Shown here: positions 1-11,221 of the stretch, piece after piece
Position numbering within the stretch: the stretch's first letter is position 1
Layout: the number at the start of each line of letters is the position of its first letter
Assembly (NCBI GenBank): GCA_030015575.1
Contig: JASDDO010000026.1
Coordinates: forward strand, 75,044,530-75,108,529
DNA from: Agapanthus africanus
Taxonomy: Eukaryota; Streptophyta; Magnoliopsida; Asparagales; Amaryllidaceae
Direction: 5' to 3'
Length of the DNA stretch: 64,000 bases
Translations under genes and position numbers: made by a program
Notes under the pieces: model-generated
What the model was told of the DNA's origin: nothing
Databases searched by the model: none
The model's input: only the letters and a program-made list of their open reading frames with translations

Positions 1-1279
1 TCGAGACCGGGTCTCCTAAACTCCAGAATTGGTAGGGTCACTTGCCGCTCTCGTAAGGGTCTAAGGGTGTGGGCTTGGCTATTCATCGCGACCGTGGAAT
101 CCGTATTTTCTATTGCTGGCTAAATACAAAATACGGACCTCCTAGATATCCTATATTAAATGTGCTTCTACTGCTTATTTGATGTGATCATTTAATTTAT
201 ATCTGAGATGAATGCAATATTATATATATGATATATAATAGACGTTGCTTATGTTTTGCACCCGCGCTAGCCCCGTCCTGGTATGCCGTTAGTTAAGTAA
301 CCTAACGGTGCATATCAGGACACTGAGGCGAATGCGAGTGGCTACGTTATATTTTCGTTTCTTTCTGTGATGGCTTAGGATTTAAATGATGGGACTACAT
401 TAATAAGATTAATGTAAAGATAAATGAACCTAAAAATATATTGTAGAATCGGATTTGAAACACACTCGGCCTTTTTATGAAAAAGCAAGTTTCAAAATGC
501 GGAGCTTAAGCCACTCCTTTTAAACCCATTGGATTCTACAACGATATCAAGTTCAAAGCGTTAAAATTTTTCTTAAAAACTATCCGCAGCCCTCCGTCAT
601 TTTAGGAAGTAGAGTACTTAGTATTCGTGCTGCATATTTTGACTTTAGTTAAGACGCAGTGTACGGTAGCTGAGTGATGTCTTCCTACACTGCATATGAT
701 GCAGATTAGTTAGGACATTCATATGATTATGTTGACTTTAGTTAAGAGTCATATGGGTGGGTCTAGTTAATCATGAAATGACGGGAAGAACTTGACTAGT
801 ACTTATGATATGTTGACTATAGTTAAGGTCATGAGTACTAGGGGTAAAAATAATATCGGGAATTTCAAGAGTTGAAATTTACAATGAGATTGTATACCTT
901 CTATATGATAGTAGGATCCCGATCCCACTGCGAGCAAAAGTTGCTCCCGGGAGAATTTTGCACTTTACAATTAGCTAACTCAGTAGGTGTCAAGAAAGAT
1001 GTCAAACGGGGCTACGCCTCTGGGAAGATGAGGTTTATTTTAATTAGGTCCGTGTGAAAGCACGGGGAACCTTCCTCAAGTACCGGCACCGGCCTGACTG
1101 AACGGTTAGCGAAGTTGTAGAATGTAATTAATCCCGGCTAGTTTTCTTTTTAAAAGGTTTTAAAGAAAATTTGATAAAAACAGCGGGAGACATCGATTAG
1201 ACAAGATTATAACCAATCTAATCTTTGTAAGAGCTTTTCGCTGAGTGTATTCTTTTCTCTCTCTTAACAGCAGATTCAA
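1..1279 (+). other. Copia-1 5' leader (noncoding)
   Basis: This stretch has no credible coding region. It is homologous to 17526-19057 of Copia-2 over most of its length, which marks it as the long untranslated leader of the family. It ends in a pyrimidine-rich run and AG at 1269-1270, just before the gag ATG at 1280. Copia-2 has the same arrangement at 19047-19048. That looks like a 3' splice site, so a leader intron is possible, but no donor was identified. Three stem-loops at 626-841 are listed separately. Confidence 0.75.
626..841 (+). repeat. Three related stem-loops in the Copia-1 leader
   Basis: Three hairpins share the apical stem TTGAC / GTTAA around a four-base loop. The third is the longest: CTAGTACTTATGA (796-808) pairs with TCATGAGTACTAG (829-841), 13 pairs with one G-U. 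The second has CATATGA (720-726) against TCATATG (749-755). The first pairs CTGC (630-633) with GCAG (656-659), extended beyond a bulge. The same three positions in Copia-2 form hairpins with different arm sequences. Confidence 0.7.
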
Positions 1280-4200
1280 ATGTCAGGACTCAAGCTTCTA
1301 TTAGATAAAAATAAGCTTAATGGGACTAATTATAAAGATTGGCTGAGAAATCTAAACATTGCCTTAACTTATGATAAGGTATCATATGTCCTCACCACTC
1401 CAACCCCGTCCAGCCCAGGTCCTAAATCTTCAGTTGCGGATAAGGAAATCTGCAAGATATGGGACGCTGACTGTTCCACAGCCAAATGCCTCACGCTTGT
1501 ATCGATGGATAACACACATCAGAAGCAGCACGAGAATATGGACGTACAATCTATATTCCTCCATACAAAACAGTTGTATGGAGAGCAATCTCGCGTATTA
1601 CGATACGAAACATCCAGAAAGCTGTTTCAGATGCGAATGGCCCCTGGTACAGCAGTAGGAGACCGTGTTCTGAAAATGATAGCTCTCATAGAAGAGCTTG
1701 AGGACCTTGGGTGGACGATGGACAATGAACAATATACGAATATTATTCTGCAGTCTCTCCCCTCTACCTTTGCTCAGTTCATAGTTAATTTCAACATGCA
1801 CAACATGGAGAAGGAACTACCTGAACTCCTTAATATGTTAAGGAGTACAGAGAGCACGCTGAAGTAGTAAAGACTCCCGTTTCGTATGTTGGGCCATCTT
1901 CCTCCTCTCGCCCGAAGGCTAAGGCCAAGGGAAAGAAGAAGAAGAAACCCACCAAATCTAAGGGTGGAGTCAAAAAGGTTAAGGGGAAAGACAAGTCCAA
2001 GGTTGGGGAATCGGGGAAAGGAGAATGTTTCCACTGCAAAAAGACGGGACACTGGAAGCGGAACTGTACTGAGTACCTTGAACTCAAGAAGAAGCAAGGT
2101 GATGCTTCAGGTGTGTTCGTGATTGAAAACTGTTTTTCTATTAACTCTGCTTCCTGGGTATTGGATACCGGTTCGGGTTCTCATATTTGCAATTCTGTGC
2201 AGGCGTTGAGAAATAGCAGAGTTTTGAAGACAGGTGATCATACTCTCCAAGTTGGAAATGGTTCCAATGTAAATGCAGTTTCAGTGGGAGAGTATCACCT
2301 AGGGTTACCATCGGGTTGTATATTGGTTTTGAACGCATGTTATTTTGTGCCAAGTATGCTATGTAATATTATATCCGTTTCTTTGTTAGAAAATGAAGGT
2401 TATCATTTTGCTGTGCAACACAATGTTATGAACATTAGACTTAATCAAGAGTTGATTGGTTGTGGTACACTAAATAACGGGATATACGTCCTTAATCAAC
2501 ACACAAATTTCAACATTCAACACACAAATAAAAGAAAATTTTCAAATATAAACGAAGCTTTTCTTTGGCATTGTAGACTTGGTCATATTAATGAAACAAG
2601 ACTAAACAAGCTTCATAAAGATGGATATTTAAATTCTTTTGAGTATAAATCTTATGCAACTTGCCAGTCTTGTATCAAAGGTAAAATGACCAAAACTCCG
2701 TTTACTGGACACGGAGAAAGAGCTACTGAGCTCCTAGGCCTCATACATAGTGATGTATGTGGGCCAATGTCTACACATGCAAGAGGCGGTTTTTCCTACT
2801 TCATAACTTTTACTGATAATTTCTCAAGATTTGGTCATGTGTTTTTGATAAAACATAAATCTGAAGCTTTCGAGAAATTCAAGGAATACAAACTTGAAGT
2901 AGAAAACCAAACAGGAATGAGAATCAAGATACTTCAATCAGATCGAGGTGGAGAGTACTTAAGTACTGAATTTTTGGACTTCCTAAAAGAGAATGAGATT
3001 CTCTCTCAGCTCACTCCCCCTTACACACCACAGCACAACGGTGTGTCAGAGCGACGGAATCGTACCCTATTATGGTACGATCCATGATGAGTGATTCTGA
3101 GTTACCCCTCTCCTTTTGGGGACATGCATTGGAAACTGCAGCTTTTCTGTTAAACAAAGCTCCAACCAAGACCGTGTTTACCACTCCATATAAGATATGG
3201 CATGGGAAGAGACCATCTCTTAAACGAGTTAAGATTTAGGGTTGTCCAGCTTTTGTCAAAAAGCAGAATCCAGACAAACTAGAGACACGATCGGTCAAAT
3301 GTATATTTGTGGTATATCCAAAACATTCGTTTGGGTATCTTTTCTACCACAAGGAGGAACAAAAGGTGTTTGTTTCTCAGTATGCCATATTTTTAGAAAA
3401 TGAGATTTTTCTAAATGATAATGATGGCAATGTGGTAGATCTGGAAGAGGTTCTAGAAACACAAGTTACAAATGACGACTTGGCTGAAACTGATGTTATA
3501 ACAGAATCTAATGAACCTCAGCCACTCCGTAGATCTGGTGGGACTTCTCGCCCACCGGAGAGATACTACGGTTTTCTCATTGATGGTGATAGAGAAGATT
3601 GCATCATGGATGATGATGATCCTGCCAGTTTTCATCAAGCTATCACGAGTGGTGACTTTGTGAAATGGCTGGATGCCATGAGATCTGAAATGGAGTCCAT
3701 GTACACCAACAAAGTATGGACTTTGGAGGATGTACCCTCCGGGATAAAACCTGTAGGCTGCAAATGGATCTTTAAAAGAAAGATCGGAGTAGATGGACAG
3801 GTGGAGACCTATAAGGCAAGGTTGGTAGTGAAAGGTTTTTGTCAAAGACCAGGTTTGGACTATGACGAGACTTTCTCTCCGGTAGTCATGCTTAAAACCA
3901 TTCGGATCCTACTTGCTATTGCTGCTCACTACGACTATGAAATCTGGCAGATGGACGTTAAAACTGCATTTCTAAATGGTGATTTAGATGAATGCGTTTA
4001 TATGGATCGGCCAGAGGGCTTCATTGATATTGGGAGCAGCGGAAAAGCATGTAAGTTGCTTAAATCCATTTATGAATTGAAGCAGGCATCACGGAGTTGG
4101 AACATCTGTTTTGATGATGTTATCAAAGAGTTTGATTTCATCAAAAATCCAGATGAACCTTGTGTTTATAAGAAGGCTGTAGGGAGATATGTTGCATTCC

Positions 4201-5195
4201 TCGTATTGTACGTGGATGACATACTTCTGATTGGAAATGACATTCCTATGCTACAGTCGGTCAAATCATTCTTATCACAAAGGTTCTCCATGAAGGACCT
4301 GGGTGATGCCACATACATACTGGGCATATGGATCTATAGGGATAGATCCAAACGGTTATTGGGATTGTCCCAAACCAAGTACATCAACACCATCTTAAAG
4401 AGGTTTAGTATAGAAGACTCCAAGCGGGATGCCTTACCCACTTGCCACGAAGTCACTCTCTCCAAGGACGATTGCCCAAAGTCTGATATAGAGAGAGCTC
4501 GCATGAGCATTATTCCCTATGCTTCGGCAGTAGGATCGATAATGTATGCGATGTTGTGTACACGCCCTGATATAGCTTATGCACTTAGTGTAGTAAGCAG
4601 GTATCATTCAAACCCAAGAGAGAATCACTGGACTGCTGTGAAGAACATTCTTAAGTACTTGCGAAGGATTAAAGAATTGTTCTTGGTGTATGGTAACGGG
4701 GATCTCCAAATGGAGGCCTTTACTGATTCGAGCTTCCAAAATGACAAGGATGACAACAAGTCTATCTCAGGGTTTGTATTTACCCTCAATGGAGGGACGG
4801 TGAGTTGGAAGAGTTCCAAACAGGATACCGTTGTAGACTCAACGATGAAAACTGAGTACATTGCTGCAAATGATGCTGCCAAGGAAGCCGTCTGGATGAG
4901 GCAGTTCATCACGGAGCTAGGAGTAGTTCCAACCATTACTGATCCAATACCTTTGTATTGTGACAATAATGGGGCTATGGCGTTGGCCAAAGAGCCCAAG
5001 CCCCATCAGAAGTCCAGACACATCCTGAGGCGATATCATCTGATCCGGGAGATAGTTGATCGCCATGAGATCAAGATCAAGAGAGTAGATACAAAGGATA
5101 ACACTGAGGATCCATTCACCAAGGCCCTCCCCCAGCTGCAGCATGAGAGACTTTTTGAGATGTTGGGTATGAGATACGCCAATAATTGGCCTTAG
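1280..5195 (+). pseudogene. Copia-1 gag-pol polyprotein, fossil
   Basis: The ATG at 1280 opens a Copia-type gag domain. A CCHC zinc knuckle (C-x2-C-x4-H-x4-C) is encoded near 2028-2070. The aspartic protease motif DTGSGSH is near 2164-2185. The GAG-pre-integrase segment and integrase core follow, with SDRGGEY and NGVSERRNRT around 2940-3070. The reverse transcriptase has the catalytic motif YVDDILLIGND near 4210-4240, and RNase H ends at the stop at 5193-5195. In a live element these parts make virus-like particles, process the polyprotein, copy RNA to cDNA and insert it. This copy is broken, with about four interruptions. It is better preserved than Copia-2, so it may be the younger of the two. 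Confidence 0.93.
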
Positions 5196-5209
5196 TGCAA
5201 GTGGGAGAT

Positions 5210-7272
5210 TGTTGGATATATGTATGCCCTAGAGACCATTATGTGATAGTGTATGTACTGATGTATATGTGTGTGTGTGTATTCAAAGGACAGTCTTGCT
5301 CGACATGATAGTATGCTATCTGGTTTCACTTTATCATATGTTCACTTGATCATGTTTATATTCATTTTGGTACATGTTGATAAGGCCTAAGGATATTGGC
5401 TTGACTACTGGGATTATGATGTGGATCATACTAGTGGGACACCTATAGTTTATAAGCATATCCTTGAAATGTTCCTAGTCGTAGGTATATCGAAACAGGG
5501 CATCGATATTCCAATGTAGACTAGCGTATACTATTCTTGTTCCATATGATGGGCGATGGATGATCCCATATCCATCTGGTGTGTTGACACTGAAGATTGT
5601 ATACGGGTGCTCAGTGAGACTGGGTATACTGAACGGACTCACCAAGAACTTCTATGTGGTATTATATCATACGTCGGATAGCAGTTCTCAGGTGACACTG
5701 GTACAAGTTAGTCTGTAGACCCGAGATTGCCATAGAGTCTTGTGTGTCCTCCCACTGTACTTTGATCTCCACCCTACTACGGCTCTATTGAGTCGTACAA
5801 ACAGGTGGATTTTGGATACAGTCCCGAGGCATATGGAGGCAATGAGCGATAGGAGGGGTTTCGTCTCTCCCGGTATTGGGGGTTGATGCTGTGCTATGCA
5901 CGATTGGCTATAACAGGAAGTCCCTGGCCAGGGCTGCTGAGATATTACTGATAAATGTTATCAGTAAGTTTCTCGATCTGTTATAGACCATATACCGGCA
6001 TGACTTATTGAGTTATTGGGGTCGACGATTCCATCCCTAGGCTCAATATGCAGCATATCTAACGAAGAGACCGACTGTACGGTAAGTGTTGCCAGTTGGA
6101 TTGACGGGAGTTTAGACAGGTTCGCTTGTTCTTCTTCTGATCGCTCAATACCCGGGTGGCCGTTACGTTTAGCTGACCGCTTGCGGCTTGTAGGTGTTTG
6201 ATATGATCATCACCTGCTGCTGGCGTATTGACGAGTCTTAGAGTCCCACACAGAAGTTTCCTAGCTCAGGCGAAACGATGTGGTGTGCATATGAGATATG
6301 TGCGGGAGCTTGATTAAATACGTGTATATGATACCGTATTTTAATCGGGCATTTTATATTAGTCGGGTCGTATGAGATATGACCGGTTTATTACATCAAG
6401 TGTTGATTTAATATTGACTTTTATCTCATTTATTTAAACCCTTTTCTTTAGATGGATGCATGCATGTATATATACATGTTGATGTGCATACACACATACA
6501 TACATGCATTTGTATCATGGTTGATGATACAACATAGATGGCAATATAAGACTCACATGGTTCATATTTATATATATGGATATTTTTGTTTTAAGTTAAA
6601 GATAAAGAAAATTAAATTAATGACTCATTTCTTTACAAATGACTCATTGTTTCTACACACTTCCATGGTTGACCTTTGACTCAACCTTGGTTAATTTCCT
6701 TTGCTCTTTAACTCATCACAAAATATCTAGATATTATTATTAACCATGGTTTGTTTTATGATATTTATCTCTCTCTCTCATTATTATTATGAGATCATTA
6801 TTCATCCAAAAGAAAATATTGCCATCTTCATCTTCCTCTCTCTAGCTCTCTCTTGAGTTCTAAAATTGAGTGAGGTTAAAAGAAAGAAAGGGTTTTAAGT
6901 GAGAACCTAAACCACTTCATCATCCTACACATCTCTAGCTACTTTGTGTGGGGTGTTTGCTTCAAGGATTTCATAGATCAAGTGAAGCAACAAGTTTTGA
7001 GCAAAGGACTTCGGGTGGATCGTCGTGGACTTGGAAGCGTTCAAGCGAGCCGTTCCAAACCTTAGGAGATCCAAGGAGTTGTCCTAGGAGGTCTACAAAG
7101 GTTGTAGTCTCTCCACTTAGTGTTAGATAATCTTTTATATGTGATAATATTAATTGTTACTCAATTATTCTAGTTCGATTCCTAGTTAAGTTTGCTTAGC
7201 ACCTCTTAAAATTAAAGTTGTGGCATGCGTGATGCTTCCAAACCCTATATGAGGCACTAAAGAAACCCTACA
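5210..7272 (+). repeat. Copia-1 3' LTR
   Basis: It starts TGTTGGATATATG right after the purine tract AAGTGGGAGATT and ends in CCCTACA at 7272, giving 2063 bp. The start, several internal blocks and the end match the Copia-2 LTR (14020-16282) and the solo LTR 48606-50805. The five bases after it are ATAAG. The matching left copy would lie outside the window. It carries one copy of the two-hairpin unit found in multiple copies in the relatives (about 6364-6410). Confidence 0.9.
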
Positions 7273-7526
7273 ATAAGTTGCACATGCTCCATCACTTCGG
7301 CCTGATCTCGAAGAGCAGGCGGGATCACTCGGTAGCCCTTCTTCTGGAGTGTTTTCAGAAAAGGCTGATCGTCGACTCCTGTCCGGCGGGTGCAGTCTTC
7401 GGCCCTTCCATGGCATCTCGGGTCCGCGGGCACCATGATAGGGAGCGGGCTGAAGAAGCTAGGGCCCGGCTGGCGTAAATCTCCTTGGAGTACCATCAGC
7501 AGTGCTTTTTTAATCCCCGACCCCTT
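7273..7526. other. Tat-1 3' flank between Copia-1 and the solo LTR
   Basis: This 254 bp GC-rich segment lies between the Copia-1 LTR end and the left target duplication of the solo LTR. Without the solo LTR it would abut 10975, next to the Tat-1 pol fossil. By analogy with Tat-2, where an opposite-strand gene sits beyond pol, it may be the tail of such a gene. A plus-strand frame here ends in a charged, Ala/Arg/Glu-rich stretch. No domain is recognisable, so this is inference only. Confidence 0.3.
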
Positions 7527-7769
7527 TGTAACAGCCCTAATTTTCCTATACAGATTTTTTTCAAATATTTTTTTCAAAATCCATAAAGGGGTATTTTAGC
7601 CTGAGCACAAGTTATAAGTAATTATTTTTCTTTTTAATTACAAGTTAAAAGAATGTAACAACTCCATTTTTAGTGTACAAAAATTTGCTTGAAAATTAAT
7701 GTATGCTTGGGGTATTTACATTTTCTGTAACTACTTTATGTAATTAAATAACTCCATAATTACAAGAAG

Positions 7770-7875
7770 GGGCTTGTGGCTCATTGGTAATACCTTGCAC
7801 TGCTGAACCAAGCCACCAGAGTTCAAATCCCATGTCCCACATTATTTTTAATATTTATTTTGTTTTAAATTTTTT
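7770..7875 (+). repeat. tRNA-derived SINE-like sequence
   Basis: An A-box-like TGGCTCATTGG and a B-box-like GAGTTCAAATCCC lie at the usual spacing, followed by an AT-rich tail. AGAAG occurs at 7765-7769 and 7876-7880, which could be a short target duplication. The acceptor arms pair only in the outer three bases, so this is not a working tRNA gene. It could be a short plant SINE or a normal part of the surrounding LTR. Confidence 0.4.
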
Positions 7876-8240
7876 AGAAGTCCAACAGTCCACACAAGAT
7901 AACTCCAGATTTTCCCACTACACTTGAAAAACTGAAAGTACCAGTGGCTATCCCCGGCGACCCCCACCTCCCAAGACCCCGACTCGGCCTGACTCGGCCG
8001 AGTCGGCCGGCGGACCAGCCGACTCGGGCCGGCGCCGCTGGCCGGACTTGGCCGATCGGCCGAGTCATCAACATGAAAATCCTGTCTTTTCCCCTTCCCA
8101 ACTTCCCTGCATACTTTAATTTTTGAGATTGTTTCCAGAGAGCTCATTATACCCTATTTATTCCAATTTTTAATGATTTTAATACATTTTACAATTTTTT
8201 TAATTAAAACCCTACATCTACCCTAACCCTAGCCTAACCT

Positions 8241-8248
8241 TATAAATA
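8241..8248 (+). promoter_or_regulatory. TATA box of the 3.4 kb solo LTR
   Basis: TATAAATA lies 714 bp from the LTR start, followed by a C-rich then AG-rich stretch like a plant LTR transcription start. It suggests plus-strand transcription from this LTR. Confidence 0.5.
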
Positions 8249-8919
8249 CCACCCCTACCCTCTACGCTCTCACCCCAAACTCTGAGCCAACTCTCTAAAA
8301 ATTTTCAAGAAACTTGTGTACTTTGAAAACGAGCACGAAGTGAAGCTACGGCGAAATTCCCGGCGAACTTCCAGCGATCGTTCTAGGAGCTCTCGGCGAC
8401 GAAGCGACGCACCGGCGATTCCTCTCTTTCTATCTCACTCTAGTTATTGACCAAAACCCGTAAGTCCCATTTTCTATCTCTCTTTTCTATTCTAAAAATA
8501 CGGATTTACAAATCCGACGGAATCGGAACAAATCCAATTTCCGATTCGGTTTTCTTATAAAACTTCACATCTCGTTAATACAATTATGCTTAAACTCTCT
8601 CATGTTGACTATTAAACACTAATCAACCAAATTGATCAAGTTTCATTTCATAAAATGATGGCTATTTCAATTTATCGTATTTTTCACTTAAATACCACAT
8701 TGTTTCAATTCTACATTTAACTTACTATACCTTTAAGTAGACCACGATGTAATGACCTACCTCCTCACACACTCATATGCAACATAACACGATACCCTCG
8801 AGAACTTAGAATACGGGAAAATAAGCATTTTCATTTAAATACCCTTTACTTAATAAAACCATTTCTAAAAGATTTAGTATTAATACATCTTTACAAATAA
8901 ATAACTTTTGAGCTAATAA

Positions 8920-9215
8920 TAAAAATATCTAGACTCAGCCAATTAAGGACTGTCGCACTCATTAGGACAGAGGAAGGTTGTGGGCATTCAGTCGTTTATC
9001 TAAACCTGACTTTGTGGTGTCTAAGCTAGACAAGTAAGAAAGGTTACTTTAAAAGACCCGTCTCACGGTGATTCGTGAGCGGATCTCTCCTTTCTTCACT
9101 TGTACTTACCTGGCCACAATTGGCGGTGAAGAGGCGATTTGAGGGATATCTCACAACTTGTCGCTTTGGACCAGTTAGGAGCAGTCTAGTTGATTTAGGA
9201 GACCCTAGAACATAG
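8920..9215 (+). repeat. Noncoding module shared with the Athila leader
   Basis: This block aligns by eye with 26834-27115 in the Athila leader, and so also with the second Athila unit near 40960-41240. Shared runs include ATATCTAGA, AAGGACTGTCGC, ACAGAGGAAGGT, TCGTTTATC, ACTTACCTGGC and CTTTGGA, in the same order and spacing. Identity is roughly two thirds. The rest of the two elements is not alike, so this is a local shared module. Confidence 0.65.
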
Positions 9216-10974
9216 AATACGGGAAATTGACATCTTTACAAATAAGTACCATTTACTTAATAAAACCGTTTTCTAAAGGATTTAGTATTTATATAATCTT
9301 TGCAAAGCGCCGCTAGCATCCATTTTGGGGAACCCGTTCGGGATGGGGCGGATTATCGCATATTCTCGGACTTAGTAGTACGAGATTCAGACCTCCGCAT
9401 GGAGCATTCGGTCTCGAAAGATTTAAAATACGACATCTTGAGGAAATGAGATTTTTAGAATATGAAATATATATTAAAATTATTTTTGTATAAATATATG
9501 TATATTTATCATTAAAATACCTATTTTTGTTACGTTATAAATATTCCATTTTTCTAAAATATCACAAGAATCAATTTACCTTAAAATACCATGAATTCCA
9601 TATAAGTTTTATATTACACTTTAATACCATATAATATGAAAGTTAGGTTATTCTCATTAGAATTTTCACAAGTATAAAATCTACAATTATTATAACTTTA
9701 AAGACGATTAATAAATACTTGGGGTGTATTTTGAAAACTATACAAAAGTATTTTACATAAAACCCCCCCAAGTTCTATAAATTACAATAAGGACCCTAGT
9801 AGATATAGGTTTAAGCGGGACCAGTCTCTTGAGCCTCGGGGAGCCGGAGAAGTGGGTGTTTGCCTATCTAAGCTAGACAATTTAACAATGGTGTTATCAA
9901 AAAGGTAGTCGATTTTGAAAAAGACACAAATCCTGCCGCCCATGTGCAGCGGTTACCGATAACATCAAAACAATCAGGACTTCAATTTACTTTGAGTTTC
10001 ATTATAATCTGATTTGAACATGATTCAAGTACAATCTACAATCTACAATCTACAATTTACAATATTCTGACTCAACATGAATCCCTATATTCAATTTATT
10101 CAATACATTCAATCTACATTAACCGAACCGAACCATGGATATACATCCATTTACATGATTCTCCAGATATTCTATTTACATGATTATACGGTTACATCCG
10201 TTTACTGATATCATGATTTTGGTCAGTCATTCAACTATACATTCTATCCAACACAATACAACAATACAAACAAGACATCGCGGAGTTTAAGGGGTAGATT
10301 GGTACGGAAGGTGTTAAAAGTGGCACGAGACGGTAAGATTAAAACACCTAATCTATATTCCATTGCTATTGTACCGTGCCATAACGGTTCCTTAAGTTCC
10401 TGATATCTTAGTCTCCGGGGCAAGTGAGACTCCTCTTGTATACACTGGTATCCTTCTGTACCAAGCTACAAACAACAGTGTTAATACTAAATACAACAAT
10501 ATAACAATATAATACACCTGTAAAAGCTACTCTCTCTCTCTCTTACTCTCTGTCTATTCTATTTCCCCTCTTATCTTTGGGACTTACCGAGCGATCTGTT
10601 CGCTGACGACATTCTCTTTCTTTCTTCTTTGAATGTCGTCAGGTGATCTGGACACGTCAGAGATCGAGCCCACTGCTGAAGACTTGGACCAATTCAGTGA
10701 AGACCCCGAGCTCTAGTTCATTGTACACTTTCCATTCAGTACTTTTCATTTCTGTTATGCCATTGTTTAGGCATTACTTTTTATCAATTGTATTTACCTT
10801 CCATGTATTGTACAGAAAGAATGTGAATAAATAAAGTTGTTGTTTTATTATATCTTGTCTCTTGTGATTTTACTTTTATATTGCTTAGATACGCTTAGCG
10901 TATTTACTTCACAGTAAATACGTAGCGGACCAGTCGCGTCCCTTTCGCCATATACCGGGAAGCGGGGCGTGAAA

Positions 10975-11221
10975 CCCTTTATTGTAATAATAATAAATTT
11001 TTTTGTGTAAGGCTGAGGAGCCCATAATACCCCTCAATGAATAAAGTTCTTCTTTTCCGATGTGCTTTTGTCTCCTTAGTACTTTTGCATATTTTCTTTA
11101 AAATGCATCTAGGGATCTCGGAACCGTGAAAGAGAACAAAATTTATGGAAGAAGTCTCTTATAACATGGGAGACTTAATAATAATAAAAAAGTACATCGC
11201 TTCGAAAAGAAGAAAATACAT
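10975..11221. other. Tat-1 3' untranslated region beyond pol
   Basis: AT-rich DNA with several AATAAA motifs on the plus strand (for example near 11039), directly beyond the pol stop at 11222. In Tat-2 the plus-strand PMD gene ends in similar doubled AATAAA motifs. This may therefore be the poly(A) region of a lost opposite-strand gene. No reading frame is recognisable. Confidence 0.35.

Larger units (their letters stand above)
1..7272 (+). mobile_element. Copia-1: Ty1/Copia LTR retrotransposon, left part outside the window
   Basis: The window opens inside the noncoding leader of this element. Position 1 lines up with about 17526 in Copia-2, so the 5' LTR and roughly 1.2 kb of leader lie to the left. 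What is present is leader (1-1279), a gag-pol fossil in the order gag, protease, integrase, reverse transcriptase, RNase H (1280-5195), a purine-rich tract, and a 3' LTR (5210-7272). Integrase before reverse transcriptase is the Copia order. The element is broken, with about four interruptions. The finer Copia lineage is not certain. Confidence 0.93.
7527..10974 (+). mobile_element. Solo LTR, 3.4 kb, Gypsy chromovirus-like, in Tat-1
   Basis: The sequence starts TGTAACAGCCC and ends GGGGCGTGAAA. It is flanked by identical CCCTT at 7522-7526 and 10975-10979, the five-base duplication expected of an LTR element. Length, the TGTAACA start, a TATA box at 8241 and an AG-rich transcribed start fit a long Tekay/Del-type LTR. 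There is no coding region, so this is an LTR left after recombination between two LTRs. The right end is not the canonical CA, so lineage and exact right edge are less sure than the insertion itself. Confidence 0.65.

Noticed and set aside
3453-3845. Minus-strand frame of 130 codons opposite Copia-1 pol
   Set aside because: It is a shadow of the reverse transcriptase frame, with no domain of its own.
6452-6679. Short plus-strand frame in the Copia-1 LTR
   Set aside because: It lies in AT-rich LTR DNA with ATGCATGTATAT-type simple repeats and has no counterpart in the other LTRs.
7257-7577. Minus-strand frame of 106 codons
   Set aside because: It spans the junction between the Tat-1 flank and the solo LTR, so it cannot be an original gene.
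7770-7842. tRNA gene
   Set aside because: A and B boxes are present but the acceptor stem does not pair beyond three bases and the anticodon arm is poor. It is listed as SINE-like instead.
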